Notes under the pieces: model-generated
The model's input: only the letters and a program-made list of their open reading frames with translations
What the model was told of the DNA's origin: nothing
Database searches by the model: none
NCBI GenBank assembly: GCA_030144965.1
Contig: JAMPUU010000017.1
Span: forward strand, 558,001 to 622,000
Length of the DNA stretch: 64,000 nucleotides
Direction: 5' to 3'
DNA from: Nitrospira sp. BO4
GTDB taxonomy: Bacteria > Nitrospirota > Nitrospiria > Nitrospirales > Nitrospiraceae
Translations under genes and position numbers: made by a program
Shown here: positions 27,619 through 36,235 of the stretch, piece by piece
Position numbering within the stretch: the first letter of the stretch is position 1
Layout: every line of letters starts with the position of its first letter

Positions 27619-27957
27619 TCAAGCGGCGCGAGCATCAACCGCAGCCTGCTCGCTGGGAAATACTGCGATCATCCGGTCTATATTCGCCATCTCCAAAATC
27701 TGCTTCACCGTACCTTGCGGGTCCACGAGGCTGATGCTTCGGTTGTCCGCCGTGAGCTGCTGAGACGTCAACGCCAGGAGACCCACTGCGGCACTATCCA
27801 TGTAGGTCACCTCGTGCAGATTGACGATGAGATGCCTGCCTCCGGACTCCCTGAAATGCGTCACCGCAGAGGAGAACTCCTTGCGATTACGGTACGTGAA
27901 GACGTCGTCGATGTCTATCAATGTCGCGTTGTGTGTGATCCGTTGAGTGATCGCCAT
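27619..27957 (-). CDS. STAS-domain protein, paralogue with altered phospho-loop
   Basis: 112 residues, ATG at 27957, 13 bases after the cheB stop. The STAS core is recognisable (IDIDDVFTYRNRKEFSSAV, HLIVNLHEVTYMDSAAVGLLAL) and the C-terminus EMANIDRMIAVFPSEQAAV parallels the adjacent STAS protein. The phospho-loop reads DSAAVG where the neighbour has DSSGLG, so the second serine is alanine. It could be a non-switching binder or could still be phosphorylated on the first serine. Located between cheB and the partner-switching genes. Confidence 0.9.
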   Translation of the reverse strand: MAITQRITHNATLIDIDDVFTYRNRKEFSSAVTHFRESGGRHLIVNLHEVTYMDSAAVGLLALTSQQLTADNRSISLVDPQGTVKQILEMANIDRMIAVFPSEQAAVDARAA

Positions 27958-27970
27958 AGCGACTCCGGGG

Positions 27971-29044
27971 TCAACCGCGGCTCACGTGGGTAAGGATGGC
28001 GCCGGCAATGTCATCCAGCGGTAGAACCTTGTCGACGGCGCCCGCTTTGATCGCCTCTTTCGGCATACCGAATACGACGCAACTCGCTTCATCTTGTGCA
28101 ATCGTAAACGCGCCGGCCTGCTTCATCGTCAACATTTCCTTGGCGCCGTCGCCTCCCATTCCGGTCAAGATCACCCCAATCGCGTTGGCGCCGGCATAGC
28201 GCGCTACCGATGCAAACATCACATCGACCGACGGGCGATGACGATTGACCGGTGGCTCTTGGTTGATGCGCGCCGTGTACCGGGCCCCGCTCCTGACCAA
28301 CGTCATGTGATAATTTCCTGGGGCGATCAACGCATGTCCAGGCAATACACTGTCTCCATCTTGAGCTTCCTTTACGGAGATCCGGCAGAGGCTGTTTAAC
28401 CGATCAGCCCATGTCTTCGTAAAGCGTTCCGGCATGTGCTGCGTGATCAGGATGGGGGGTGTATGAGGCGGAAGCATTTCCAACACTTGCTTCACCGCCT
28501 CTGTTCCGCCGGTCGATGAGCCGATGGCAATGATGGTGTCGGTCGTCTTGATCATCGCGGAAGAAGAATTATATACCGTCTCTCGCCATTCACTTCTTGT
28601 CGCAGATCCTTCCGCTCCTCGATTCGGCGTTGAAGCCCGGATGCGGGCTACCGCGGCCGCTTTAACCTTGGCGATCAGATCTTGCGCGAGCTCCTCCATG
28701 CCTTCTCGAAGGTCGATCTTGGGCTTCGTAATGAAATCCACGGCGCCGAGCTCCAGTGCACGCAACGTCGTTTGACAGCCGGCTTCCGTCAGAGAGCTGA
28801 CCATCACCACCGGCAGCGGATGCCCACGCATCAACTTCTCCAAGAACGTCAGGCCGTCCATTTTTGGCATTTCTACATCGAGCGTCAGCACGTCAGGACT
28901 CAAGGCCTTAATCTTTTCTCGCGCGATATAGGGGTCAGGCGCGGCCCCGATCACTTCAATTTCCGGATCCTTCGATAAGAGAGTCGCCAGGACTTGCCGC
29001 ATCAGCGCTGAATCGTCAATCGTCAAGACGCGAATCTTCTTCAT
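27971..29044 (-). CDS. cheB: Chemotaxis protein-glutamate methylesterase/deamidase CheB
   Basis: Removes methyl groups from receptor glutamates and is activated by phosphorylation from CheA. Start set to the ATG at 29044 (357 residues, MKKIRVLTIDD), which has GAGG upstream; the longer frame adds 23 unconserved residues. Receiver domain with D10/D11, D56 (LTLDVEMPKMDG); linker; catalytic domain with the Ser in AIGSSTGGTEAV, His in ITQHMPERFT and Asp in TGMGGDGAKEM. All catalytic residues are present. Follows cheD and cheR in the adaptation block of the operon. Confidence 0.96.
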   Translation of the reverse strand: MKKIRVLTIDDSALMRQVLATLLSKDPEIEVIGAAPDPYIAREKIKALSPDVLTLDVEMPKMDGLTFLEKLMRGHPLPVVMVSSLTEAGCQTTLRALELGAVDFITKPKIDLREGMEELAQDLIAKVKAAAVARIRASTPNRGAEGSATRSEWRETVYNSSSAMIKTTDTIIAIGSSTGGTEAVKQVLEMLPPHTPPILITQHMPERFTKTWADRLNSLCRISVKEAQDGDSVLPGHALIAPGNYHMTLVRSGARYTARINQEPPVNRHRPSVDVMFASVARYAGANAIGVILTGMGGDGAKEMLTMKQAGAFTIAQDEASCVVFGMPKEAIKAGAVDKVLPLDDIAGAILTHVSRG

Positions 29045-29068
29045 CCGTACCTCGTGATTCGTGAAGCA
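29041..29068. repeat. Copy of the TTCACGA/TCGTGAA dispersed repeat at the cheB start
   Basis: The plus strand reads CGTACCTCGTGA then TTCGTGAAGC here. On the coding strand the copy runs into the cheB ribosome site (GAGGTACGG-ATG). The same word CGTACCTCGTGA recurs inside cheA near 35341-35352, and CGTGAAGCG-type words recur in other gaps of this operon. Confidence 0.4.
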
Positions 29069-29119
29069 TCTCGCTCCATCCCTGCAAGCGACGGGATCTA
29101 AACCATGCCTCACGATCGA

Positions 29120-29731
29120 TCAGAACAGTGTCACGTCCTCCGCCGGCTGTTGCTCACGTTGCTGGATGCGTGTGGCGTATTCATTTTCGCGTTCGAAGAT
29201 CGTTCGATTTTTGATCCGCTCGATTTTTTTCAAGAGCACACGCCCCGATTCGGTGAAGTAATACACCTTTCTTGGGAAGACATCCCCCAAATCGGTTTTC
29301 AACACGGTCAGACCTTCGCTCTTCAGGTACTGAATCACCCATTTCGCGTTCTTGTCTCCCACGTCGATGTGTCCGTCGTAAATTCTCCCCGCCCCAAACA
29401 GTTTGATCTCCAAGCGACTTTTGATCCCGCCGCGCTTGAGGATTTCATTGATGAGAGACTCCATGGCAAAGGAGCCATAACGAGTCGATTCCCCCCAAGA
29501 GTCATGGGCATTCTCTTTCGGTTCCGGGAGCATGAAATGGTTCATCCCGCCCACTCTGACGATCGGATCCCGGATACACGCCGAGATGCATGAGCCGAGC
29601 ACGGTATAGACGACCATCGGTTCACGGCTGACAAAGAATTCTCCAGGAAGAATCGATGCGATTTCGTGAGGGAAGCGCCTGTCACGCATCCGTCGGATAT
29701 GGGAAAATTGATCGGCTTCAGGCTGTGACAT
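29120..29731 (-). CDS. cheD: Chemoreceptor glutamine deamidase CheD
   Basis: Deamidates receptor glutamines and tunes adaptation. 203 residues with catalytic C48 in VLGSCIS, H65 in GGMNHFMLP and the downstream GAGRIYDGHIDVGDKNA. The C-terminal 40 residues beyond the CheD core are charged and end in EDVTLF, a short hydrophobic tail also seen on the CheZ-like protein at 36675-37202. Lies 75 bases before cheB and 6 bases after cheR. No CheC gene is visible in the window to partner it. Confidence 0.95.
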   Translation of the reverse strand: MSQPEADQFSHIRRMRDRRFPHEIASILPGEFFVSREPMVVYTVLGSCISACIRDPIVRVGGMNHFMLPEPKENAHDSWGESTRYGSFAMESLINEILKRGGIKSRLEIKLFGAGRIYDGHIDVGDKNAKWVIQYLKSEGLTVLKTDLGDVFPRKVYYFTESGRVLLKKIERIKNRTIFERENEYATRIQQREQQPAEDVTLF

Positions 29732-29737
29732 GCGCGG

Positions 29738-30706
29738 TCATCGCTCTCTTTGATAAATCGTCGGCTCCAAGGCTTTGAAGGCATGCTTGACCCATTGAAG
29801 GCTTTCAGAGTGTCCAATGAACAAATATCCGCCCGGTTTCAGGTACCGGTAAAATTTATTGACGAGTGTTTCTTGGGTCGGACGGTCGAAATAGATCATG
29901 ACGTTTCGACAGAAAATCAAATCCAGCGGGTTTTTGATGGGGAAATCATCATCCATCAAATTGAGTCGCCGAAAGCGGATCATGGAAGCCAAGTGCGGCT
30001 TGACCTTATAGCAACCCTTGCTCTCGCCGCACCCGCGAAGAAAATGCCGCCTCAGCATGGTCGGAGGCACGTCTCGAAATCGGTCTTCGTCGTAAACACC
30101 CGCTGATGCCTTGGCCAGAACGCGTGTCGACAGGTCGGACGCCAGAATCTTGAAATCCCATTCCAGCGGGTTATGAACGCCCTCAAAGAGCGTCATCGCG
30201 ATCGTGTAAGGTTCTTCCCCGGTCGAGCAGGCAGACGACCAAATACGGATACGTTTCTGCGGCATCAACTCCGGCAGAATGACGTCACGGAGAAAGTCAA
30301 AGTGTTTGGGCTCGCGGAAGAAATCGGTCTTGTTGGTTGAAATTAAATCCAGCATCCGAGTGAACTCTTCCTGCGTCGGATCCACCGTCACCTTGTCGTA
30401 ATACTGCGAAAAGGTCTCGAGCCCGAGCTCCCGCAGGCGTTTAGCTAACCTGGACTCCAGCAAACTTTGCTTTTGCTCGTTGAGTGAGATTCCGCTCTCG
30501 TCATAAATAAGTGTCCGGAAATGTTCAAATTCCTTGGCTGTGATTTTGTAATCCACTTGGTATGCCCCTGACTGGACCTGAAATTCAGGCTGATGAGCTG
30601 TTACGCAACCAGCCTCCGCAGTCTCGCATTGGCTGGCCCCGGCTGCCCCGTCGAATCGTATCTCGCAGCCGGCGTGATGTCCCGCGCTCAACTGAACATT
30701 GGACAT
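29738..30706 (-). CDS. cheR: Chemotaxis protein methyltransferase CheR
   Basis: SAM-dependent methyltransferase acting on receptor glutamates. 322 residues. A non-conserved 50-residue N-terminal extension precedes the all-helical CheR_N domain (ITAKEFEHFRTLIYDESGI). The catalytic domain has TNKTDFFREPKHF, the SAM site WSSACSTGEEPYTIAM, DLSTRVLAKASAGVY, FCRNVMIYFD and GGYLFIGHSESL. Either the true start is further in, or the extension is lineage-specific; the ATG at 30706 has a purine-rich site upstream. First gene of the adaptation block, 58 bases after the MCP gene. Confidence 0.95.
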   Translation of the reverse strand: MSNVQLSAGHHAGCEIRFDGAAGASQCETAEAGCVTAHQPEFQVQSGAYQVDYKITAKEFEHFRTLIYDESGISLNEQKQSLLESRLAKRLRELGLETFSQYYDKVTVDPTQEEFTRMLDLISTNKTDFFREPKHFDFLRDVILPELMPQKRIRIWSSACSTGEEPYTIAMTLFEGVHNPLEWDFKILASDLSTRVLAKASAGVYDEDRFRDVPPTMLRRHFLRGCGESKGCYKVKPHLASMIRFRRLNLMDDDFPIKNPLDLIFCRNVMIYFDRPTQETLVNKFYRYLKPGGYLFIGHSESLQWVKHAFKALEPTIYQRER

Positions 30707-30764
30707 CCGGCCTGCCGTAACCCAATCACTTCATCATCCATACTCTGAGGAGATGACCGCCTCT

Positions 30765-33167
30765 TTAAAACTCCTCAAACTCGTCCGCCTTGTCGCGACG
30801 GTCCCTGCCGCTGCCCGATGTCAGAGCGACCGGCTGATGCTCTTCGGCTGATCGGGCAGAGGTCGCCGGCCTCTTCGTCGTCTTCAGATTGTATGTGCTC
30901 ACCGCCGGCTTGGCCAGTTGTTTGCCGGCCACCGCGCTCTTCGTCGCCTCTACTGCGCGCCTGTTTTCAGACTGCTGGACCTTGAATACCTCCACTTGCC
31001 GCATCAACTCTTTGGCCTGTTCCTTCATCGACTGGCTGGCAGAGGCGGTTTCCTCGACCAGAGCGGCATTCTGCTGGGTGCCCTCGTCCATCTGCATAAT
31101 CGCCTTGTTCACCTGATCGATACCGCTGGCTTGCTCCTGTGACGCCGCGCTGATCTCGGCGATGATGTCGGTGACGCGCTTGACGGACCCGACGATCTCC
31201 TCAAGCGTCTTCCCGGACTGATTGACCAATTCGGTGCCGTCCGTAACGCGTTGGATGGACTCATTGATCAAGCCCTTGATCTCTTTGGCAGCGGTCGCGG
31301 AGCGCTGGGCTAAATTCCGCACCTCGGCTGCCACCACCGCGAACCCTCGCCCATGTTCCCCGGCTCGAGCCGCTTCCACGGCGGCATTCAATGCCAACAG
31401 ATTCGTCTGGAAGGCGATTTCGTCGATAACGGTGATGATATCGGCGATTTTTTTGCTGCTCTTGTTGATCTCTCCCATCGCATCGACCGCCCTGGTGGTA
31501 ACCGCTCCTCCCTTGTTGGCGATATCTCGCGCCGCGATGGCCAACTGATTCGCTTGCTTGGAGTTATCGGCGTTCTGTTTGACGGTGGACGTCATTTCTT
31601 CCATTGATGCGGAAGTTTCCTCCAAGGCCCCGGCCTGCTCGCTGGTCCGTTGCGCGAGATCATCACTGCCCTTGCTGATTTCTTCCGCTCCGGCTGTGAC
31701 GGCTTCGACCGCGTCGCGCACAAGCGACACCGTTTGAGTCAATTGCGTGATCGCCGTATTGAGGCTCATCTTCATCTGGTCGAACTCGCCTTGATATGCG
31801 CCCGTCATTTGCTTGGTCAGGTCGCCGGAGGCGAGCGCCGTCAAGACGATCTGCGCTTCGTGCAGCGGCTTAGAGACGGCATCGAGCAGCTGGTTAAAGC
31901 TGGACACGAGATCCTTCGCTGACCCTTGGAACCGTCCGGTATTGATTCGATCCGAGAGATTCCCTGTGGCGGCGGCGCCGATAAGTTTTTCCACCTCGTT
32001 CTGCGCCTGCTTTTGGCCGGTGATGTCGGCGGCGAACATGACAACCTTTGACACTTTTCCATCGCTGTCCAACATCGGGTTGTAGGAGGCCTGAATCCAA
32101 ATTTCCTTGCTTCCCTTCCCAACCCGGCGATAGACACCGGCATCGAACTCCCCACGGTTGAGTTTGGCCCAAAAAGCCTGATATTCGGTCGACGCGGCAT
32201 ACGCGGGCTCGGCGAACATCCGATGATGATGGCCTTTGATCTCGTCGAGGGTGTAGCCCAAACAGCTGAGGAAGTTCTGGTTGGCTGTGATAATGGTGCC
32301 GTCTGTATTCAATTCAATCACGGCTTCCGCTCGATCCAGTGCGGCCATCTTGTATTTGGACTCGAGCGACTCCTTCACATTCGATTCGATCTGTTCCCCC
32401 ATCCGGTTGAATGCCTCGGCGAGGCCGCCGATATCGTCCTTGGTCGTGATGCTTGATCGTGCCGTCAGGTTGCCCGCTCCCAGCGCTTGCGCCGCCTTCA
32501 AAATATCGCTCAATCCTCCGGCTACTGAGCGCGAGATGAGCCAACCTAAGAACATTCCTAAGAGCAGGCCGGCACCCATGATGATGATATTGGTGGTATG
32601 AAGAGTAGAGGCCATATCTAAACTGGTGTCGAACGTTTCCTTGGCTTGGACTTCGTTCTCGTGAGTCAGGCCGTTGATCGCTTCCAGAATACCGGCAAGT
32701 TTCTGGGCCAACTCGGTCCGCTGGATCTCAGCCGCACCATCTTTGCTGAAGTTCGAGCTCAGCTGCATGACTTTTGTGCGGATCTCTTTATATTCAGCCC
32801 AGCTGGTTTTGAAACGCTCATAGATCCCACGTTCCGATTCCGCGACGATAAGCGGCTGATACTCTGTTACAAAGCGATCGACATCTTCGTCGAGCTTGCC
32901 GATTTCCTGGGTCCATTTGGCCATCGTCGTCGAGTCATACGCGAGAATGTGCCAGGCCACGAGCGCGCTCATCCGTTCAGCCTGCCCATGCAGATCTCCA
33001 AGCAGCTTGAGCGAGGTCAGATTCACCTTGTAAATTACGTTCATTCGCTGATTCAGCTTGTCGATGCCGGTGATCGACAGCTCTCCGACCGCTACCAAAA
33101 GCAGCCCCACGAGCCCGAAGCTGATCAGCAGCTTGGATCTGGTCTTAAGATTCCGCAGGGTATTCAC
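30765..33167 (-). CDS. Methyl-accepting chemotaxis protein with HAMP and PAS domains
   Basis: Membrane chemoreceptor of 800 residues. Start is GTG at 33167 with GGAGGAG upstream. Order: membrane segment near 13-33, a four-helix-bundle periplasmic sensor (INKLNQRMNVIYKV-type start), a second membrane segment near 193-215, HAMP, a PAS domain near 285-395 (AVIELNTDGTIITANQNFL, GYTLDEIKGHHHRM), a second HAMP-like helical stretch, and the MCP signalling domain with the hairpin tip FQTNLLALNAAVEAARAGE near 600. The C-terminus is DEFEEF, resembling the CheR/CheB-tethering pentapeptide of high-abundance receptors. It is the only classical transmembrane receptor in the operon. Confidence 0.93.
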   Translation of the reverse strand: MNTLRNLKTRSKLLISFGLVGLLLVAVGELSITGIDKLNQRMNVIYKVNLTSLKLLGDLHGQAERMSALVAWHILAYDSTTMAKWTQEIGKLDEDVDRFVTEYQPLIVAESERGIYERFKTSWAEYKEIRTKVMQLSSNFSKDGAAEIQRTELAQKLAGILEAINGLTHENEVQAKETFDTSLDMASTLHTTNIIIMGAGLLLGMFLGWLISRSVAGGLSDILKAAQALGAGNLTARSSITTKDDIGGLAEAFNRMGEQIESNVKESLESKYKMAALDRAEAVIELNTDGTIITANQNFLSCLGYTLDEIKGHHHRMFAEPAYAASTEYQAFWAKLNRGEFDAGVYRRVGKGSKEIWIQASYNPMLDSDGKVSKVVMFAADITGQKQAQNEVEKLIGAAATGNLSDRINTGRFQGSAKDLVSSFNQLLDAVSKPLHEAQIVLTALASGDLTKQMTGAYQGEFDQMKMSLNTAITQLTQTVSLVRDAVEAVTAGAEEISKGSDDLAQRTSEQAGALEETSASMEEMTSTVKQNADNSKQANQLAIAARDIANKGGAVTTRAVDAMGEINKSSKKIADIITVIDEIAFQTNLLALNAAVEAARAGEHGRGFAVVAAEVRNLAQRSATAAKEIKGLINESIQRVTDGTELVNQSGKTLEEIVGSVKRVTDIIAEISAASQEQASGIDQVNKAIMQMDEGTQQNAALVEETASASQSMKEQAKELMRQVEVFKVQQSENRRAVEATKSAVAGKQLAKPAVSTYNLKTTKRPATSARSAEEHQPVALTSGSGRDRRDKADEFEEF

Positions 33168-33340
33168 GATACTCCTCCTTTATGGCGTCCACTCGTATGA
33201 GAGCAGCACCGGGCTAATCGCGATCCATTCCACGTGTTTCTTCCCCACCACACATCCACCTTTTCTGGCTCCATCCTCACTTCACGGTGCAAACGCACGC
33301 GTCATCCTTCGCCTTGTGATGCAGTTCCGGCCATCGATAA

Positions 33341-33859
33341 CTAAGCAGCAGCCGAGCCGCCGTTCTCCGGCAACTCTCCGTCCATCAGCAACCGGTCGAT
33401 ATCCAGCAAAGCCACGAGTTTATCGCCGGACTTCCCGATGCCGCTGATAAAGGTCACATCGACTTTGGCCCCAAATTTTGGGGGAGATTGAATCTCTTTC
33501 GCGTCGATGTTCAGGACGTCGGAAACTGAATCGACGACGAGCCCCATGACCTTGTCACGCACCACGACGACGATAATGACTGTGAAGGGTGTGTACTCGA
33601 TCGTCGGCAAGCTGAATTTGGTGCGAAGCTCGACGATGGGAACGATGGTCCCGCGCAGATTAAGGACGCCCTTGATATGGGCCGGAGTGTTGGGGATCTT
33701 GGTGACAGCGGTATACCCCTTGATCTCTTGCACGCGCAGAATATCGACGCCGTAGAATTCGTCACCCAGATTGAACGTCAAAAACTGACTGCCGTCCGTG
33801 GTCAGCCCGATCCGCTGATTGAGCTCTTTGGTCGCGCTTTCTGTCGTCGATGCTGCCAT
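33341..33859 (-). CDS. cheW: Chemotaxis coupling protein CheW
   Basis: Adaptor that joins receptors to CheA. 172 residues, SH3-like double barrel: FLTFNLGDEFYGVDILRVQEI, IKGVLNLRGTIVPIVELR, VIIVVVVRDKVMGLVVDSVSDVL. The NLRGTIVP and VD(S/A)VSDV elements are the family hallmarks. Strong ribosome site AAAGGAGGG before the ATG. Seventy-seven bases downstream of cheA and 173 bases upstream of the MCP gene. Confidence 0.95.
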   Translation of the reverse strand: MAASTTESATKELNQRIGLTTDGSQFLTFNLGDEFYGVDILRVQEIKGYTAVTKIPNTPAHIKGVLNLRGTIVPIVELRTKFSLPTIEYTPFTVIIVVVVRDKVMGLVVDSVSDVLNIDAKEIQSPPKFGAKVDVTFISGIGKSGDKLVALLDIDRLLMDGELPENGGSAAA

Positions 33860-33936
33860 CGGCCCTCCTTTACGACGAATCGTCCTGTCGAGCTATTCAA
33901 GCTCCTCGTTGATATGCCTCACTATTCGGGATGGTC

Positions 33937-36120
33937 TCACGCTGCCACCGCTTCGCCTCTACGGGCGATTTCCAGCATTCCCCGCACGTCCAGAATAAAG
34001 CCCACCGTGCCGTCTCCGAGAATGGTGGCGCCGGCAATTCCTTCGACCTTGTGGAAGTTTTGCTCCATGCTCTTGATGACGACCTGCTGCTGGCCAATAA
34101 TTTCATCCACCATCACTGCCACTCGCTCGCCCTCCGTCTCCAGGATGAGCAGAATGCTCTTCGCCGGATCCGTATACTCCGGTTGTAGATTGAATACCTC
34201 GTACAGACGCACCATCGACAGAAAGGTGCCGCGGACATTGATCAGCTCCCCTTTGCCGACGACGGTTTTCACCGCTTCTCGCTTCGGCTGAATGGACTCC
34301 AGAATCGAGAGCAGCGGCACGATGTATGTTTCTCGCCCGATCCGGACGGTCATGCCTTCGATGATCGCCAGGGTGAGGGGCAGTTTCAAGGTGAAGGTCG
34401 TCCCCTTTCCCGCCATGGTCTTGATGCTGATCGTGCCGCCCAGAGCATCGATGTTCCGCTTCACGACATCCATCCCGACCCCTCGCCCGGATACGTCCGT
34501 CACTTTCTCCGCGGTCGAGAACCCGGGTTTGAAAATGAGCAGCCAAATCTGATCGTCCGTCAGCTTGTCGTTCTCCCCGATCAGCCCTTGCTTGATCGCC
34601 TTCGCGACGATCTTCTCACGGCTCAGGCCACGCCCGTCGTCTTCCACCGTGATGCAGATATTTCCACCCTCATGAAACGCGTTCAGCTTGATCGTGCCGG
34701 TTTCGTGCTTGTTGCTGTCGAGGCGCTCCTCCGGCAGTTCCACGCCATGGTCGGCTGAGTTCCTGACGAGATGCGTCAGAGGATCGCCGATGGATTCGAT
34801 GACGGTTTTGTCCAATTCGGTTTCTTCACCCGATAAAACCAACTGAATTTTCTTCCCCATCTTCGCCGATAGATCGCGCACCAGCCGAGGGAAGCGGCTG
34901 AATGCCGTTCCGATTGGAAGCATGCGGATCCCCATGACACGCTCTTGAATCTCGCGGGTGTTCCTCTCCAGCTCCACCATTCGCTCAAGCAGCACCGGCA
35001 GCTGCCGCATCTCGAACCGTGCTCCCAGATCACTCAACATCGACTGGGTGATCACGAGTTCACCCACCAAATTGATGAGCTTGTCGATCTTGGCTGTATC
35101 CACACGAATGGACGTCGTGTCGGTTTTCTTGGCTTGAGCCGTGGATTCCTGTTGCCGCTGTTTTTGCAGCGCCTGCTCGACCTGCTGTGGCGTAGCGGCG
35201 TGTTGTTCGATGAGGATCTGGCCGACCCGCTTTTGCTGTGCCAGCGCGCTGTCCAACGTTTCGCGGGACACCACGCCGCTCTCGACCAGAATCTCTCCGA
35301 GGGGCTTCGGCTCTCCGTCTTCGACGCGTTGCTCGTCGTTCGTACCTCGTGAAGCGTTCGAATCCGAGGACGAAATACGTTTCACGGATGACGATTCACG
35401 TTCTTCAATCGTCAGCTTGCTGTCTTCCCGGACAAACTCGAATACCGCCTCAACGACTTTTCGGTCCTTGGCGGTAGCGAGCTGCATCTTCCACGTCAAG
35501 TAGCACTTCTCCGGGTCCACCTCATCCAAATCCGGTAACCTGGAGGCATCCACCTCTACTTGCAATAATGTGCCGAGATCCTGTAGCTCTTTGAAGACTT
35601 GCAGCGGGTCGAGGCCGCGCTGAAACATCCATTCTGGCGGGGTCCAGTCAATAGCAAAGAGATGCGACCCGTCAGCCGATGGCGAAGACGACGGCTTCTC
35701 CGATTCTCCTGTGGAACCGTCCGACGGAGTTTTTAACACACTGGCAGCGGTCAATTCCGTCGTGAGCCGTTGGGCCGCCTCGTTGTCCACCGACACACCG
35801 GTTTTGACGGCATCGATCAACGTCTTGAGACAGTCTATGGACCGGAGCAACAGATCGGCAATCGCCGGTGACACGGCCTTCTGCCCATTTCTGAGCAGAT
35901 CGAGCAGCGTCTCCATCTTATGGGTAAACTGTGCGACGGCGTTGAAACCGAACATGCCGCTCGTGCCCTTAATGGAGTGGGCGGAGCGAAAGATCTTGTT
36001 CAGCAGGTCTAGGTCTTCAGGATGCCGTTCCAGTTGCAGCAATCCCTCTTCGACCACCGCGAGATGTTCGGCGGCTTCTTCGAAGAACGCATCCTGAAAT
36101 TGCGCGAAATCGCTGCTCAT
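33937..36120 (-). CDS. cheA: Chemotaxis histidine kinase CheA
   Basis: Receptor-controlled histidine kinase, 727 residues. Domains: N-terminal Hpt with H48 (RSAHSIKGTSGMFGF); a second small region near 150-230; a variable linker near 240-265; a stretch with two GEILVESG/GQILIEQ repeats near 275-325 resembling the PilB/GspE N-terminal fold; dimerisation helices (KIDKLINLVGELVITQSML); the HATPase core (NSADHGVELPEER, DDGRGLSREKI, GRGVGMDVVKRN, GKGTTFTLKLPL); and a CheW-like tail. All catalytic motifs are intact. The linker segment is encoded by a copy of the repeat described at 35336-35405. Confidence 0.96.
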   Translation of the reverse strand: MSSDFAQFQDAFFEEAAEHLAVVEEGLLQLERHPEDLDLLNKIFRSAHSIKGTSGMFGFNAVAQFTHKMETLLDLLRNGQKAVSPAIADLLLRSIDCLKTLIDAVKTGVSVDNEAAQRLTTELTAASVLKTPSDGSTGESEKPSSSPSADGSHLFAIDWTPPEWMFQRGLDPLQVFKELQDLGTLLQVEVDASRLPDLDEVDPEKCYLTWKMQLATAKDRKVVEAVFEFVREDSKLTIEERESSSVKRISSSDSNASRGTNDEQRVEDGEPKPLGEILVESGVVSRETLDSALAQQKRVGQILIEQHAATPQQVEQALQKQRQQESTAQAKKTDTTSIRVDTAKIDKLINLVGELVITQSMLSDLGARFEMRQLPVLLERMVELERNTREIQERVMGIRMLPIGTAFSRFPRLVRDLSAKMGKKIQLVLSGEETELDKTVIESIGDPLTHLVRNSADHGVELPEERLDSNKHETGTIKLNAFHEGGNICITVEDDGRGLSREKIVAKAIKQGLIGENDKLTDDQIWLLIFKPGFSTAEKVTDVSGRGVGMDVVKRNIDALGGTISIKTMAGKGTTFTLKLPLTLAIIEGMTVRIGRETYIVPLLSILESIQPKREAVKTVVGKGELINVRGTFLSMVRLYEVFNLQPEYTDPAKSILLILETEGERVAVMVDEIIGQQQVVIKSMEQNFHKVEGIAGATILGDGTVGFILDVRGMLEIARRGEAVAA
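35336..35405. repeat. Dispersed repeat copy inside the cheA linker
   Basis: Plus strand holds CGTACCTCGTGAAGCG at 35341-35356 and the partner CGTTTCACG at 35378-35386, then CGATTCACG at 35392-35400. These match words found in intergenic copies at 29041, 36130-36225 and 38487-38560. Here the repeat is in frame and encodes a Ser/Arg-rich part of the CheA linker (about residues 241-261). Confidence 0.5.
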
Positions 36121-36130
36121 CTTGAATCCT

Positions 36131-36222
36131 GTCGTTCGTGAGGCTCGCCTCGACTCAGCGAGACGAGCGTCGTTCGTGAAGCGCTTGATTGATCCGATTC
36201 GGACACTTCACGCTTCACGAGA
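36131..36222. repeat. Inverted-repeat copy between cheY and cheA
   Basis: Two nested structures: a 10-base stem with one mismatch at 36143-36152 / 36159-36168 (GCTCGCCTCG with CGAGACGAGC), and GTGAAGCG at 36176-36183 pairing with CGCTTCAC at 36211-36218. The words TCGTTCGTGAAGCG and CTTCACGAGATAC link it to the other copies in this operon. It fills most of the cheY-cheA gap and could form an RNA hairpin there. Confidence 0.5.
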
Positions 36223-36235
36223 TACATGTGACCCA

